Positions 50,501-57,420 of a DNA stretch of 64,000 nt are shown in pieces; position 1 is the stretch's first letter; each line of letters starts with the position of its first letter. The stretch is from Leishmania martiniquensis. Its lineage: Eukaryota; Euglenozoa; Kinetoplastea; Trypanosomatida; Trypanosomatidae. The stretch lies in NCBI RefSeq assembly GCF_017916325.1, contig NC_090142.1:69501-133500 (forward strand), in the 5' to 3' direction. Position numbers and translations under genes: made by a program. The notes beneath the pieces are model-generated. The model was not told the origin of the DNA, did not search any database, and saw only the letters and a program-made list of their open reading frames with translations.

Positions 50501-53500
50501 CCGTGCGTGCTCGCCTTCGACACCGCTGCTGCTAGAGCTGGGGTCGAGGCTTCCCGAGTCCGCGCTGGCGCTGCGCACAGCATCCTCGAAGGCACACTGC
50601 AAGTCGTTTCGGATCGTACGCAGGAGTCCCGTCACGTTCAGAGGCAGCGCCGGCCGAGTACTCCCATCGCGCCGGTATGGCGACAGGTAGAAGAAGTTGC
50701 GCGTCGACTGGTCCGCAGCACGGCGACCAGTGAAGAGAGAAAGAAAGGCCCACTGCTGCAGGGCCTTGGCCGCGTTGACAGGGGCAAAGAGCGGCGTTGT
50801 GGCCGGCGCCGCGGTAGCGGAAGCAGCACCACCACCACCTGCAGCACGGCTGCCGTCGCCGCCGACCCCGCCAGTGGGCGCGGGCAGCCCTGCCGCAGTG
50901 GCCGCGTCACTGGCGACACCGGTCGCGAGCGCCGACGGTGGCGTCGACGTTGGAGGCGACAACAATGTTGCGCTACTGTCAACGGAGCCTTCAGAGTCGG
51001 CCCCGCGGCTGACTCCGCCGAGGCTGCTGCGCCGGCCACGGCGGCTGCCACCGCCTCTTGCTTGAAGGTTAGCCAGCACGGACGGCGCAGCGATGGAGAA
51101 GGCGGAGTGAGGCAGCGCCTCTGCGAAAGCCGCACCGTTAGTAGCTGTGGCCTCTGCGCGCGTCCGCGGTCCGGCATCCGCTTGGTGCGGCACCGCTGCA
51201 GCAGTGACAGGACCCGGCGAGGGCACCTCTCCTGCTACGGTCGCTGTTGCGTGTGCCGTCGACGTAGTCGCCTCTAGCCAGGCCTCTGCCGTCATCCACG
51301 CCGTCGAGGGCTCGTTCAGCAGGCTGCGACCATCCTGCAGCATTGATTGAAGAAGTCGATCGCTTGCATTCATGCCGGCAGCGGCGTTCGCGTCTTCCTC
51401 GCTGTTGCTGCCTCGGCCCCTCATCAACACCGGCAGTGCTTCCGGCGTCACAGGCACTGTGGTCGTGCCTGCCTCTGCGTTGCGATCGTACAAAGACAGA
51501 ATGCCCGTGGACATGCTGCTATGCTGAGCACTCACCTGCAAGCTGCGCAGAAGCCCCGACACCTCGTCCGCCGTATACGGGGCGCGCACCACCAGCGCAT
51601 CCACAACAGACTCCACCACCTCGCTGAAGACGCTCCGCCACGGCGCACCCTCGCCGTCGCGGCGGCCAGCGCCGTTACCACTGCCGCCGCCCCCGCTTGA
51701 GCTCGACGTCGACACACGCCACGCCTCCAGCAGCTGGCGCAGGAAGGCCCCATCGCCGACGCTCAGCGGCCGCAGCACGGACGAGATGACATCCTTGCAA
51801 GGCGACTCCGAAGTGTGGTAATACACTCGCTCTGCCACCGCACTCTCGCCACCACCATGTGATGCACCGTCACGCACACCACCCACGTCGCTTCCGCTCT
51901 CCCCCGTCATCGCCCCCGATCCGCTTTCATGCAGCCGCGCCGAGCTGAGGGGCCCACTCGGCGGCGCCTCCGAGCCGCGGCCTTCGAGTGTGCACTTCAA
52001 AACTTTCAAGCAGCGCCGCCGCATCGCCTTTGACATAGCACCCTCCGCATCGATCGTGGCCTCACCGCCATCGCCACTGCCGTCGGCGCCGCCGTCACGG
52101 GGCATCATCACCTCCGGTACGCCGATGAGGTCGCGCGAAGAGTAATGCAGAATGCACTGCACCGTTGACTTCAGTGTCGCCTCCATCCGCGTCGAGGGCG
52201 GGGCGCTGCGGAGGTAGTCGCCGAAGATGCGGGAGTGGAGGGAGGGGCCAATGGTGGCCTGGACGTAGCTGAGCAGCGAGCTGGCCCCGTCGGCGTTGCC
52301 CTGCTCGTACACCTGCAGCGGGCTGCCGAGACGGGCGCGGGTCAGCAGGGCACGAGCACCTCGGCTGGTAGCAACGCTTCCGCCCTCCACTGCTTGCCTC
52401 TCCGTGCCCTCCGCGGCGTCGGTGTCGTGCAGCTGCAGCGGCGCATGCGAGCCCATCAAGGACCATAGCTGATTCACTGACAGGTGAAAGTCGCGCACGG
52501 TGGACTCCAGCACCATCGCTAGCTCCTGCTGACCGGCCTGCTGCTCGGGGCTGCGGCGACTCATCCGGTAGCGGCGCGGGTGGCCGTCCCACTCACAGGC
52601 AGAAAAAAAGGCAAAGAAGCTGTTCAGCGTGCGGCTAAGCTCCGCAGCGCGGAGGAGAAGTTCAACATAGTCGGCGCGGGTGCGCGGACGAACACCTCTG
52701 ATGCCGGTGCAACCGGCACCAGCAGCAGCAGCAGCGGGCTGACCCTCGGCCGCCGCATCATCGCTGTCTGGAGCGCTGCGCGAAAAGGGGTGCGGGCGGG
52801 CTGCCCCGGCACGTACTGCCTGTGCAAAGTCGCGTGCTCGCTGACTCAGCAACGAGAGCTCCGCCCGCAAGGCTGTGGCGAATTGATTGCTGATGAGCGA
52901 TGACGGCTGCAGCACCTCCGTCAGCACCCTCTGCATCTCCTTCACAGCGCCTTGCATGGTTTTGTACACCACCTCTTCACGCTTGAGGTGCAGGCGATGC
53001 AGCTCGACCATGCGCGTGAGCGCTACATCGACGGAGGCGCGCACAGCGGTCGAGTGGGAAGCGCCATGGACACGCTGCTGAGGCTGCCACCGCTCATCTA
53101 AATGCGCGTGCGAGGCAGTGCTGTCGGCGTAGCTGGAGCTGCAGCCCGCTGCAGGAGCCGGAAGCGGCCCGGAAGCTCTCCTTCGCTCCCTCCTGAGGTC
53201 CCGCATAAGCTGTGCGTAGGCGGCACTGCTCCGGCAGCGAAGTAGCCGAGCCTCACGCGCTTGGTGTGTCGCGTGGTGCTCCACCTGCTGCTGCAAAGGG
53301 TCGCCCTGATGTGCCGCGGATGCCGCGGTGAAAGAAAGCGACGGAAGGACGGTGCATAGTCCCTGGCACCGCTCCCCGTCCTCCCCAATGGCGCCGTCTT
53401 CGCTCGCATCTATATCATCTCCTTCGAGGACGGTGCACGTCTCCGCGGATCCGTCGAATAGGGCCTCGATGTCCAGCAGCGAGGCAACGGACATCGCGGG

Positions 53501-56500
53501 CGTCACATTGAGAACCTGCAGGACGGCCGTAATCCACTCTGTGTGCTTCGAAAAGACGCCATGGGTTGCCTTGTGCACCGTCATAGCCTCGACAAACTCG
53601 GGGATAACCATGCGCACCGCCACGGCGTTCAAGTAGGCGTCCTCAGAGGGGACGTAGCGCACCAGCAGCTCCGGCGGCGGGTGCTCGATGAGTAGCGCAG
53701 ACGGTGAGGGCAGCGGCAGCGATGACGAGGTCCCTGGTGCGAGCTCGCGTCGCGCAATGTTCGGCACGCCGCTCTCCTCTACCATGTCCAATGCAAACTT
53801 CAACGGGACAGGAGCGGTTGTTCTATCGTCCGCAAAGAGACGGGGCCGACGCGTGATTGCCAAGACTGTGTTCAGCAGCCCGCGCTCGGCGAAGAGGGGA
53901 ACCATATCGCGCACGTTGTAATGCACGCAGGCTGAGAAGAGCCGTAGTGCAGCGCTCGCAAGGGGGCCATAGCGCGTCTGGTAGACCAGTTGGTGCAGGA
54001 GTGTGTAGAGGTCGCACTGGAACTTGGGCAGCGACGCCTCGTACAGCGGCCTGATGCTAGTGTTAGCCGCCCTTGTGCCGACAGAGGAGTTACCTGCCGC
54101 ATCAGCGCCGTCGGTGTCTTCAGTGCCGGCACGACCGCCAGCCTGCTCGTTCCGTAAAGCTGGCGTCAGCGCAGACGCCGCCGCCGCCGCAGCGGGGGCA
54201 GCAGCGGGAACCGTGAACAACAGGTTCATTGGGTTCACCGAGATGTGCCCGTTGCGGACGAGCATGCGCAACACATCGAGACACGTCAGAATGGCGTCGT
54301 ACGCCTTCACCGTGATCACCGGCATCTTCGCCTCCTCCTCCCTCAGCCGCCGCCGCCGCGACGGGGCGTCCATCGAGGCCTTTTCGATGTGCACCGGCCA
54401 CCCGTCATCATCTTCGCCGCGCGGCTCGTCGTCATCTGCATCGCTTGCTGTCCTCACAAGCAAGGCCTCGTAATCCACCCCGCTGCGCGTCGACGCCTCA
54501 ACCCCACCATCGCTGGTTGAAAGCGCAGCGGCGGGTTGGGCTGCAGCCTCGCCATCCCCACTGCCGCTTTCCCCGTTTACAACCACTTCGTCCTCTGCAC
54601 GCTCGCTGGCGAGCGGCGACGAGCGCGACGAGAGGTCCTCCGGTGATCGCCACAAGTGCGGCGAGGCACCTGTCTCGGGTGGCGGCACCGGCGACCTCGT
54701 GGCAGGCGTTGCCGCTGCGGTTCCGCCAGTGCCGCCGTCAGCCATGTCTGCGGTAGCAGCCGTTGAGACTCGCAGCGAAGCAGACGTCCCTTCGGGGCTT
54801 CTCACCGTGGCGTTCACAGCCGTGACGCCCGGCGGTTCGGCCTGCGTTGGCGGCACCGCCAGCGTAGGTGGCATCGGTGGCAAATAGAAGCGGAGGCATC
54901 GCGCCACGGCGTTGACGAGGCGTTCGTTGAGCTCTGCAACGATCATTTCGCGTCGGTTTAGCATGGCCAGTGTGCGCGCCACGAGAGCCGGGTAGAAGGT
55001 GGGGTACTCGGAGAGGATGTGCAGCAGCTGCGTCACCATCGTCCGCCCTCGCGTCGAGACACGAAAGCACATCGGCTGCGTCACAAAGTCGTCCACGAGC
55101 AGTGCGTACTGCCAATGATCCGCGTACGTCGAGAATTCCTCCCGTTGGAAGCGGCGGCGCGACGGCACCGTGGCGTTGACGATGCTCCACACTGTGTTCG
55201 TCTCCGGCGCGCTCGACGCGACCGCGTTCACCGTGGATTGCGCCACACGAACCGAAAACCAAAACTTTGACAAATCCGCAACAGCGCCGACCAGCGCAGC
55301 GTAGAGTCGCCGCGCCCGCGCCTGCAGTGCCACCAACCGCACTCTCGCCGACGCGCGCGCTGCCTCCACCTCTTCCGATGAGCCCCTCTCCTGTCTTCGC
55401 GACGGCACCGACGAGCCTACGGAGGCGCTCAAAAGCGCATCCTGGTCGTCCTCCAAGATTTCGCGGATCAGCGGCGTACACGCCCAGACCTCCCGAAAGT
55501 ACTCGAGTGCACCCGTAGACTCGACGCTCACACGAGACGGGTTGTCCAACAGCTGATAGGCTAGTAGGCGGCAACGTGCCCACCAGAGCAGCAGCTCTGG
55601 TATCTGGGCACACTCCAGCATGCTCTCGTGGCATATCGCGTTGGCGTCCTCCGTCTTGAACGGGGCATTGCCGTGCTCGCTGCCGCTGATGCCGCCGTCG
55701 CTGCCCATCGAGGCATCGCCCTCGCCACTGATGCCATCCACACCCGTGGGAGCCGCGATGCCTCGCCCAGCGCTAAGGCCGTTGGCGGTGTTTCTTCGCA
55801 ACTGAAGGCCGCTGAGTGAGTTGATCGCGTTGCCCAGTAGCGCCGTCACGAAGTCGTTGGGGTCACCTGTGTTGTTGCCAGTGCTCTGTCGCGCCTCCTC
55901 GCTCGCGCCGCGCACGCCGCCGCCGTTGGCGTTTTGAATCGGGATGCCCAGCTCGACAGCCTGCATGCGGCCGCCAGCTGACATGCGTGTCTGCCGCAGG
56001 GATGTGTGCGGCACGATCGCAGTGGATGTTGAGGCCCCTAAGGACGGTCCACCACTTGAGCTGAGAGAAGACGTCCCGGAAACGCCCCGGACTTCCTGCG
56101 GCAACAGCGAACGCCGGCCCGACTCGCTGTTGTCCGCGTGTTGGCGCGGAAGACGCATGGGCGGAAGCCGGCAGCGAAAACTTGTCTGTCGGCGCGGCGG
56201 CTGCTGCCGAGACGGCGCAGCAGCGAACGTTCCACTGCCGGCTGCCATGCAGGCGAAGGACGAGGGTGACGCAGCCAAAAAGGCGGGCGTTGGGGTCTCC
56301 GTCGTGGGATCCGTAAGGCCCAGCAGCGCACGGATCTCTCGGAGGAGGTCATTGTACTCCTCCCAGCAGGCGTGCAGGATGTCAGCAAAGCTCGGCGAGC
56401 TGCCCCACCCCTCAGCGATTAAGCGGAACACGGACATGCTGCATAGGACCTTCCTCGGCAGCCCCCGCAGAGCGGAGTTGAGGAGAAGCCCGAGGTAAAT

Positions 56501-57334
56501 CGTGGAAGGATCTTTGCAGAAGACGAGCCGCGCCGTGCACCCGGACACGGAGGCGTTCGGCGGTCGCGAGCACCTGTAGGGCGCGCTCGTCGCTGCGATG
56601 AGAGTCAGCACCGTCTTGATATCCCGGTAGCCTTGGCGAACCTCTTGAAGAGACATCCGCGCAGCGGCATCAAGATCCTCGGCAGCTGAGGCGACACTGC
56701 CGTTGATCTGCTCTTCGCGCGCACACAAGGAGCCTCCATCGAGGGGGTCAGCGGCCTGCAGCTGGCTCGCCGTCATCCCCGTGTCATCCTGGCCCTCCGC
56801 GACATCCGATGCAGCAGATGGTCGGCTGCCGTAGCCGTCGATGAGGGACATTAGCGGCCTACCCGTGTTGTTCTCGTACCGTAGGACTGGCTTGCCCATG
56901 ACACCCCACCACCGCGTCATGGCGCTCACGCGCGAATCGCTCAGCGGCGACAGCGGGCTGGTGTCCATGAGGTGGAACAGAACGCGGTCGTTCAGCATTG
57001 CCTCCATCATGCGCGGTACGTGACTCACCTCCCAGCGCGGATCGCGCAGCAGCCTCGTGTAGTGCGACACAAGCGGCGCAAAGCAAACGGGCGGAAGCAC
57101 CCGCGCGGCATCGCGCAGCTGCGTATCGCCGCGATACGGCGGCAGGTTCATCTCATCATCGGCCGTGCCCACCTGCAGCACTCTCCACTCCCGTCCGTTC
57201 GACTCAAAGCGGATGCCATCGCCCTGCGCCTCTAAGGCGATGCTATCGCCGGCAGAGATGCCCCACGGCAGCTGGCCATTCTGGCCCTCGGCACCGAAGT
57301 TGTCGAACAGGTGAACGAGGAGCTGCGGATCCAT
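38549..57334 (-). CDS. Giant HECT-domain E3 ubiquitin ligase (6261 aa)
   Basis: One uninterrupted 18.8-kb frame encodes 6261 residues ending in a complete HECT domain (about 5900-6261). The catalytic Cys6228 lies in QAHTCFNKIDLPVY (codon 38651-38653), with the usual TREW, FQFAGVVTG and C-terminal GSLGF features. HECT enzymes accept ubiquitin from an E2 on this Cys and pass it to substrates. The layout resembles the HUWE1/Tom1/UPL1 class: a helical N-terminal region, a long acidic stretch (about 4311-4450), and paired motifs LNPQFLIEMPEDVRSEI (about 4795) and LYPGFLNAMPEDAQ (about 4835) like the UBM/DUF4414 region of HUWE1. A Gln/Glu-rich probable coiled coil follows (about 4900-4950). A Cys/His-rich ZZ-like finger (about 5461-5493) has CNVC, CFHCPSC and CANC pairs. 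It is much longer than HUWE1 (about 4370) because of Ala/Ser/Gly-rich linkers. The first ATG after the acceptor at 57382 is 57334, giving MDPQLLVHLFDNFG. Confidence 0.95.
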   Translation of the reverse strand: MDPQLLVHLFDNFGAEGQNGQLPWGISAGDSIALEAQGDGIRFESNGREWRVLQVGTADDEMNLPPYRGDTQLRDAARVLPPVCFAPLVSHYTRLLRDPRWEVSHVPRMMEAMLNDRVLFHLMDTSPLSPLSDSRVSAMTRWWGVMGKPVLRYENNTGRPLMSLIDGYGSRPSAASDVAEGQDDTGMTASQLQAADPLDGGSLCAREEQINGSVASAAEDLDAAARMSLQEVRQGYRDIKTVLTLIAATSAPYRCSRPPNASVSGCTARLVFCKDPSTIYLGLLLNSALRGLPRKVLCSMSVFRLIAEGWGSSPSFADILHACWEEYNDLLREIRALLGLTDPTTETPTPAFLAASPSSFACMAAGSGTFAAAPSRQQPPRRQTSFRCRLPPMRLPRQHADNSESGRRSLLPQEVRGVSGTSSLSSSGGPSLGASTSTAIVPHTSLRQTRMSAGGRMQAVELGIPIQNANGGGVRGASEEARQSTGNNTGDPNDFVTALLGNAINSLSGLQLRRNTANGLSAGRGIAAPTGVDGISGEGDASMGSDGGISGSEHGNAPFKTEDANAICHESMLECAQIPELLLWWARCRLLAYQLLDNPSRVSVESTGALEYFREVWACTPLIREILEDDQDALLSASVGSSVPSRRQERGSSEEVEAARASARVRLVALQARARRLYAALVGAVADLSKFWFSVRVAQSTVNAVASSAPETNTVWSIVNATVPSRRRFQREEFSTYADHWQYALLVDDFVTQPMCFRVSTRGRTMVTQLLHILSEYPTFYPALVARTLAMLNRREMIVAELNERLVNAVARCLRFYLPPMPPTLAVPPTQAEPPGVTAVNATVRSPEGTSASLRVSTAATADMADGGTGGTAAATPATRSPVPPPETGASPHLWRSPEDLSSRSSPLASERAEDEVVVNGESGSGDGEAAAQPAAALSTSDGGVEASTRSGVDYEALLVRTASDADDDEPRGEDDDGWPVHIEKASMDAPSRRRRLREEEAKMPVITVKAYDAILTCLDVLRMLVRNGHISVNPMNLLFTVPAAAPAAAAAASALTPALRNEQAGGRAGTEDTDGADAAGNSSVGTRAANTSIRPLYEASLPKFQCDLYTLLHQLVYQTRYGPLASAALRLFSACVHYNVRDMVPLFAERGLLNTVLAITRRPRLFADDRTTAPVPLKFALDMVEESGVPNIARRELAPGTSSSLPLPSPSALLIEHPPPELLVRYVPSEDAYLNAVAVRMVIPEFVEAMTVHKATHGVFSKHTEWITAVLQVLNVTPAMSVASLLDIEALFDGSAETCTVLEGDDIDASEDGAIGEDGERCQGLCTVLPSLSFTAASAAHQGDPLQQQVEHHATHQAREARLLRCRSSAAYAQLMRDLRRERRRASGPLPAPAAGCSSSYADSTASHAHLDERWQPQQRVHGASHSTAVRASVDVALTRMVELHRLHLKREEVVYKTMQGAVKEMQRVLTEVLQPSSLISNQFATALRAELSLLSQRARDFAQAVRAGAARPHPFSRSAPDSDDAAAEGQPAAAAAGAGCTGIRGVRPRTRADYVELLLRAAELSRTLNSFFAFFSACEWDGHPRRYRMSRRSPEQQAGQQELAMVLESTVRDFHLSVNQLWSLMGSHAPLQLHDTDAAEGTERQAVEGGSVATSRGARALLTRARLGSPLQVYEQGNADGASSLLSYVQATIGPSLHSRIFGDYLRSAPPSTRMEATLKSTVQCILHYSSRDLIGVPEVMMPRDGGADGSGDGGEATIDAEGAMSKAMRRRCLKVLKCTLEGRGSEAPPSGPLSSARLHESGSGAMTGESGSDVGGVRDGASHGGGESAVAERVYYHTSESPCKDVISSVLRPLSVGDGAFLRQLLEAWRVSTSSSSGGGGSGNGAGRRDGEGAPWRSVFSEVVESVVDALVVRAPYTADEVSGLLRSLQVSAQHSSMSTGILSLYDRNAEAGTTTVPVTPEALPVLMRGRGSNSEEDANAAAGMNASDRLLQSMLQDGRSLLNEPSTAWMTAEAWLEATTSTAHATATVAGEVPSPGPVTAAAVPHQADAGPRTRAEATATNGAAFAEALPHSAFSIAAPSVLANLQARGGGSRRGRRSSLGGVSRGADSEGSVDSSATLLSPPTSTPPSALATGVASDAATAAGLPAPTGGVGGDGSRAAGGGGAASATAAPATTPLFAPVNAAKALQQWAFLSLFTGRRAADQSTRNFFYLSPYRRDGSTRPALPLNVTGLLRTIRNDLQCAFEDAVRSASADSGSLDPSSSSSGVEGEHARQTRPSRRRARRRHSRNSDDDETAITADVQERLHVFRPQPRHESRVGAVTGSGGGCRGAFTSARVHTACAWLDMDPRELATISLPGCVDVEACLGEINFTAARRVLWELAVLGAVCTGGNGATPEYESAPLHEMLSRAAQLLLLLSRLIFDVHAGSARRASAAHGDDACTSETEAFAAPLSPVAATLKTQLQRCLVYMAVLLMNFLEGCDARTRGRHCNHVESLLYCVLDVWPKLPGFPMVPHVYIAAMEAVAQLKPETLSRMSFKALARGWQGDAAKATPTTAATAVAASTDPFPIAPSPQQSERGETAAGDADGDEADERGEVQQYEAEEAQATIACDGTRRFTPSPWARTGPLHGTHAGAPSPDSGATPYHYGQYVALLQQPRRTQLSAPLSTANEWARALPWVCDVAAGRIFPLDTLSETGQRLLRKRVCRALWGMWTGTNTAEQQYVLAYMLHRVLSNVRENVVLLEYIGVLLTQLRGVVLVEALALTPLPRAIVKVVRQAIEEVTAEQRAEESCQQALSGASTGAAAAAQREHRQRRRRFYARTHMTLHGQLVSFLSVFQNVRSDAPLISDPLARTAATPSHVQAMGAQCSYFDATRNTFCWNGHQCHRHHVVPVNGQRGRDGEEHRFGLNTFGPGTQRALDEMLSVLEHHGFPCPPAFSATTTATQGARSAPGTTSEKTAVRSGEAEGQTAVRLHNVSATSAPTRSAGQLRTHHPPQRVVRAPLSAGMTDPSGLQSPPQSSDEVMRILSQEGQPWLQRLFRMDDVSADADGSEDDEGSHDNPGEGGIADVVRRMGPPPGAVAAADLIGPENYQRILRGEHLPWLPLSARPAPPSPSLQQLRGGLSAPRDVDYGGDDMDERAQDEVTRLTGAFGGSRRERSPLRHRLLNPLTATDFRADPLRRSIIPHCALFGRDVCEEVVRMTLDFMAARLRDEAADKADAEAASKEQRLQQQRVSVAGAASSALAGNTHPTDGALSNSPQFPSSPIASPASAAALPFPGILPAAAAAAPVTMAKGVAARLTLPRVEVVECGVDEVIVHFLLTCFSTYYTTCMHIVRTHRSAGSPAPPAAPYAAAARATALASGRNASVDVGCCCIDSLSVLCAYITHIDPPNREKAMLLSGLLLTDMQRLEEEVWQHMVTVVHTTVQVHRKGRRLTEEAHAALTAHHLRLARASANTPAESSSNAREEGRAPATTTRKGFSHRKLRAPAPVPVPSVNSAPQRHPRWQSVTPTEQEESQADGGAAAEAPKSSEAEDCAAAHRHLIPLSIFLANLEPYIIRHPVAFYHAFRRYCEVRWVRAGAGEVPAAWLGVWVRPRPLASAPVAAGSCSHSPRTTRRPRSSAASTLSRGFVERVQCFVQHLAYNIEAGQGRATHGASMLAVMVQLPGVCEALLSPSFEMPVPASYAELLTSTAGASGTPVSTVEAPAATAAGAGGEGEGDPSTSVTNENGGAPATSRLPPKIAVPPFLALALYFCSALGEAGRGTSSGGGSLTTGSVDFATAIFAHDPAAVSEAVARALGRLVTAVEVTTVQAARVMEAGSGPVAGAEGDNAAGRNREANGEVVTASGREGLAAAAAGAAAAATPSLMEEREPTGQQQQLKASDRVYRVRKALTRCLHDVLCFLERGSPQPATAALPARQRATQQRIGISSAVQEAFLRFFDYLGRLGLLDILFRVCLLQSCEHGRDATSLLQLLAHQLLTLGEFKLAELLSPSQKRHAMQQQGKQQRVSRGLPSMSPWMSRSRGPMALRRPYPGLSGQDLPNTLGWPPSQLRDAADSSNLHHTFDQLGALISRDILRSGGDGAARVTDNVLDVTPNFSGEHGMGEEGPAADGLRAFLTFEEEQHEGGVEGDDHDDSGTADSSSEFGGHAERGESAARRAAPNAVENSDAWPPMQPVRRAGGIRSVQNSNSGSEEESNVSMQRRLQRGAPPQVLSVSPVDVDATAARPSQSPQRDAATAASQRTSSLGILSGDTLDRGGVGADDTDFRHRAVVLATYEAAVIRSLRAEEAMERRRRRRHGADRTAALPTEEEDDDQDYSDPDGDEEEDENALFADVMVDDGADMEEDDDDVEHLFRSQPEMPSFFAPSPLGTPQTGENGSGHRDDDDSDSNADEAHGDADDGEDDDSTPGDDDDDDSTPGDGDDDEEERYEEDEVDDNDNTSLYYDEAGQLLSGSDHLEDALLDMYAPDLATGGGDSGALRHGLAQQTSGRLTYLSEDPVGRPAAPVTGVERAQSFAACAYRAILLTVRPLAAHNVVETETPPPPVLHASEEESPAPAPSPEGNERSRDGDDDSVDPPRRPLVESRQRSVDAADDSCSPPLQLDSAASRAATTVTPASAGLRQSRRPLSFASPPSSFSAAAGSAHTPSDQIMRRGRDSRSPYDITAPINSLQGTAAAGVAANESGSLDAPPPIDATALQQPAPESANTTRAAAPAAEAARPEPNAASEGDTSVEALTERILALFAAGDTNTHIMPLAEPLPPQAAPERASASPAAPTPAPPATPEPWEGTLNPQFLIEMPEDVRSEILFDSMNLLRGADEREVRGQRTRLYPGFLNAMPEDAQRHAIEVEARWVRVTGADNNASELYQTLLLVDAETRRDLLLQCDLELLRSFPEVLREATELRAEVERAREEAEQAAQREQERRQHQRQQAEQQLQQQQASQRPPHLWILGAWDTIREAGGGATAAAAGVASGMRTSLPLLRDMETVEGVMRVMFGPPSQLYEAVNHELFLARRLYRCEAVLQALESPTSSAISRIMGAHAEEAAATAGVSDPGPMLPQLRDDEVMRQSVVLSQRHSAHRGGNAMMRRAPPRSTPMVAANAASTPRHHHLPQFPSLQLSPSADLVASEPSASPLSPSSHALLSSSGDAFAAECVPWGSRATVAAPSTSLAALSESMVPVQETLYHPLALPIPEVPEDIVSRCIELLRLRATAPLALPCNLLTGISCLDQELQRVMQLLMSNTSASVRIACQLLDLIAATPTTMAAEDTFPDSAIPLGRSTTTTHASAAARESPSSPPTPPSHFSRTLSSSELTANRQFIKDITTLFVSLVKQNQSMVSAFFLLPDNTVDFATLKPLGAPPDAAEQSAAQCGLWNRLWRVARQHVHVPSFALALDKLLQQLLRCQRSMSTASEDNESGGSADPNGREQLTETLIAHPRHPHRLRWTNIRLLSNYEDGGYVCNVCGVNPGFDYCFHCPSCQFDLCANCSRERLTLAEMQQRMRRAAALMLQTVPETVTSMMRLLRHPLCRSDISTNVVHLMSLGLQECGTREGVSSSPGGAAAAGSATTAAPLAHSVAGPLFSGGGGACLGPIQLLEQELVELADARVRALKTARDEFRQEVYAILHPMSGNNGRRVGAAVAAPAPSRSQLGGGTGARGVSGRLTWQQLSIPEGHVFDTDTVMALLVKLDIKNSEGDAIQLLFEPYVATMRTEPRAFTMLWRASQAYLSDVSTLLEHVAPKEVLPLPSCVSSILQTFCKYHLSESRLPGGSASARTLTDSRSSLAGETEHFLRASTKPSSVSDRAVRELAEQPDAAQWMTAAGTRLSEEGLKTAEELQHRRLPRVVRMVLEENRTTLNTLFHWDGSLLKDSFSFLKYEPNLIDFNFKLTDFRRRLGLRRGPNILLRVNRQTCLLDSFKELQRVRSFGGQLHIRFHGEEGADAGGLTREWLQLLSEAIVDESYALFIHSQDSISFQPNPFSSVNPNHLEYFQFAGVVTGLAIAHNVPIDIHFTRAFYRHIIGHRPVFSDLQSFDPELYANLNWIMENDVTDLGLTFAVNYDRFGSVEEEELELNGRDTVVTNANKQQYVRLLCEFHMTKRTEDQLLRFLKGFYSVIPRREIQCFTEKELELVISGMPNIDVEDLRTHTVYEGYSSTSPQVRWFWEAVGSMSKEDLANLLQFATGSSKVPHGGFGHLEGSNGRSLPFTISRWAVSKEDLLPQAHTCFNKIDLPVYPSAAVLKEKLMLAITYGSLGFTMV
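44036..44130 (-). repeat. Tandem repeat encoding Asp-rich DDSTPGDD units in the HECT ligase
   Basis: Two near-identical units of about 33-36 bases (GTCGCCTGGGGTGCTGTCGT plus GTC triplets on the + strand) lie inside a longer GTC/CTC triplet tract (about 43990-44400). They encode Asp/Glu-rich sequence with repeated STPGD. Slippage here would stay in frame, so the acidic stretch may vary in length between strains. Confidence 0.85.
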
Positions 57335-57381
57335 TATGATTGGTGAGGTGGGCGGGTGAGAAGAAAAGGGGGGGCGGGCCA

Positions 57382-57420
57382 CTGAATGGAAGGAGGTCAC
57401 CCCGACAGAAAAAAAAGGGG
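57382..57420 (-). promoter_or_regulatory. Candidate trans-splice acceptor for the HECT ligase
   Basis: On the minus strand CCCCTTTTTTTTCTGTCGGG leads through a C/T-rich stretch to CCATTCAG ending at 57382. A second C/T stretch without AG follows up to the ATG at 57334. The 5' UTR would be about 47 nt. Confidence 0.5.

Noticed and set aside
50045..51277. 410-codon open frame on the plus strand inside the HECT gene
   Set aside because: It is antisense to a certain coding region, is rich in Arg/His/Ala as expected for a GC-rich shadow frame, and has no domain.
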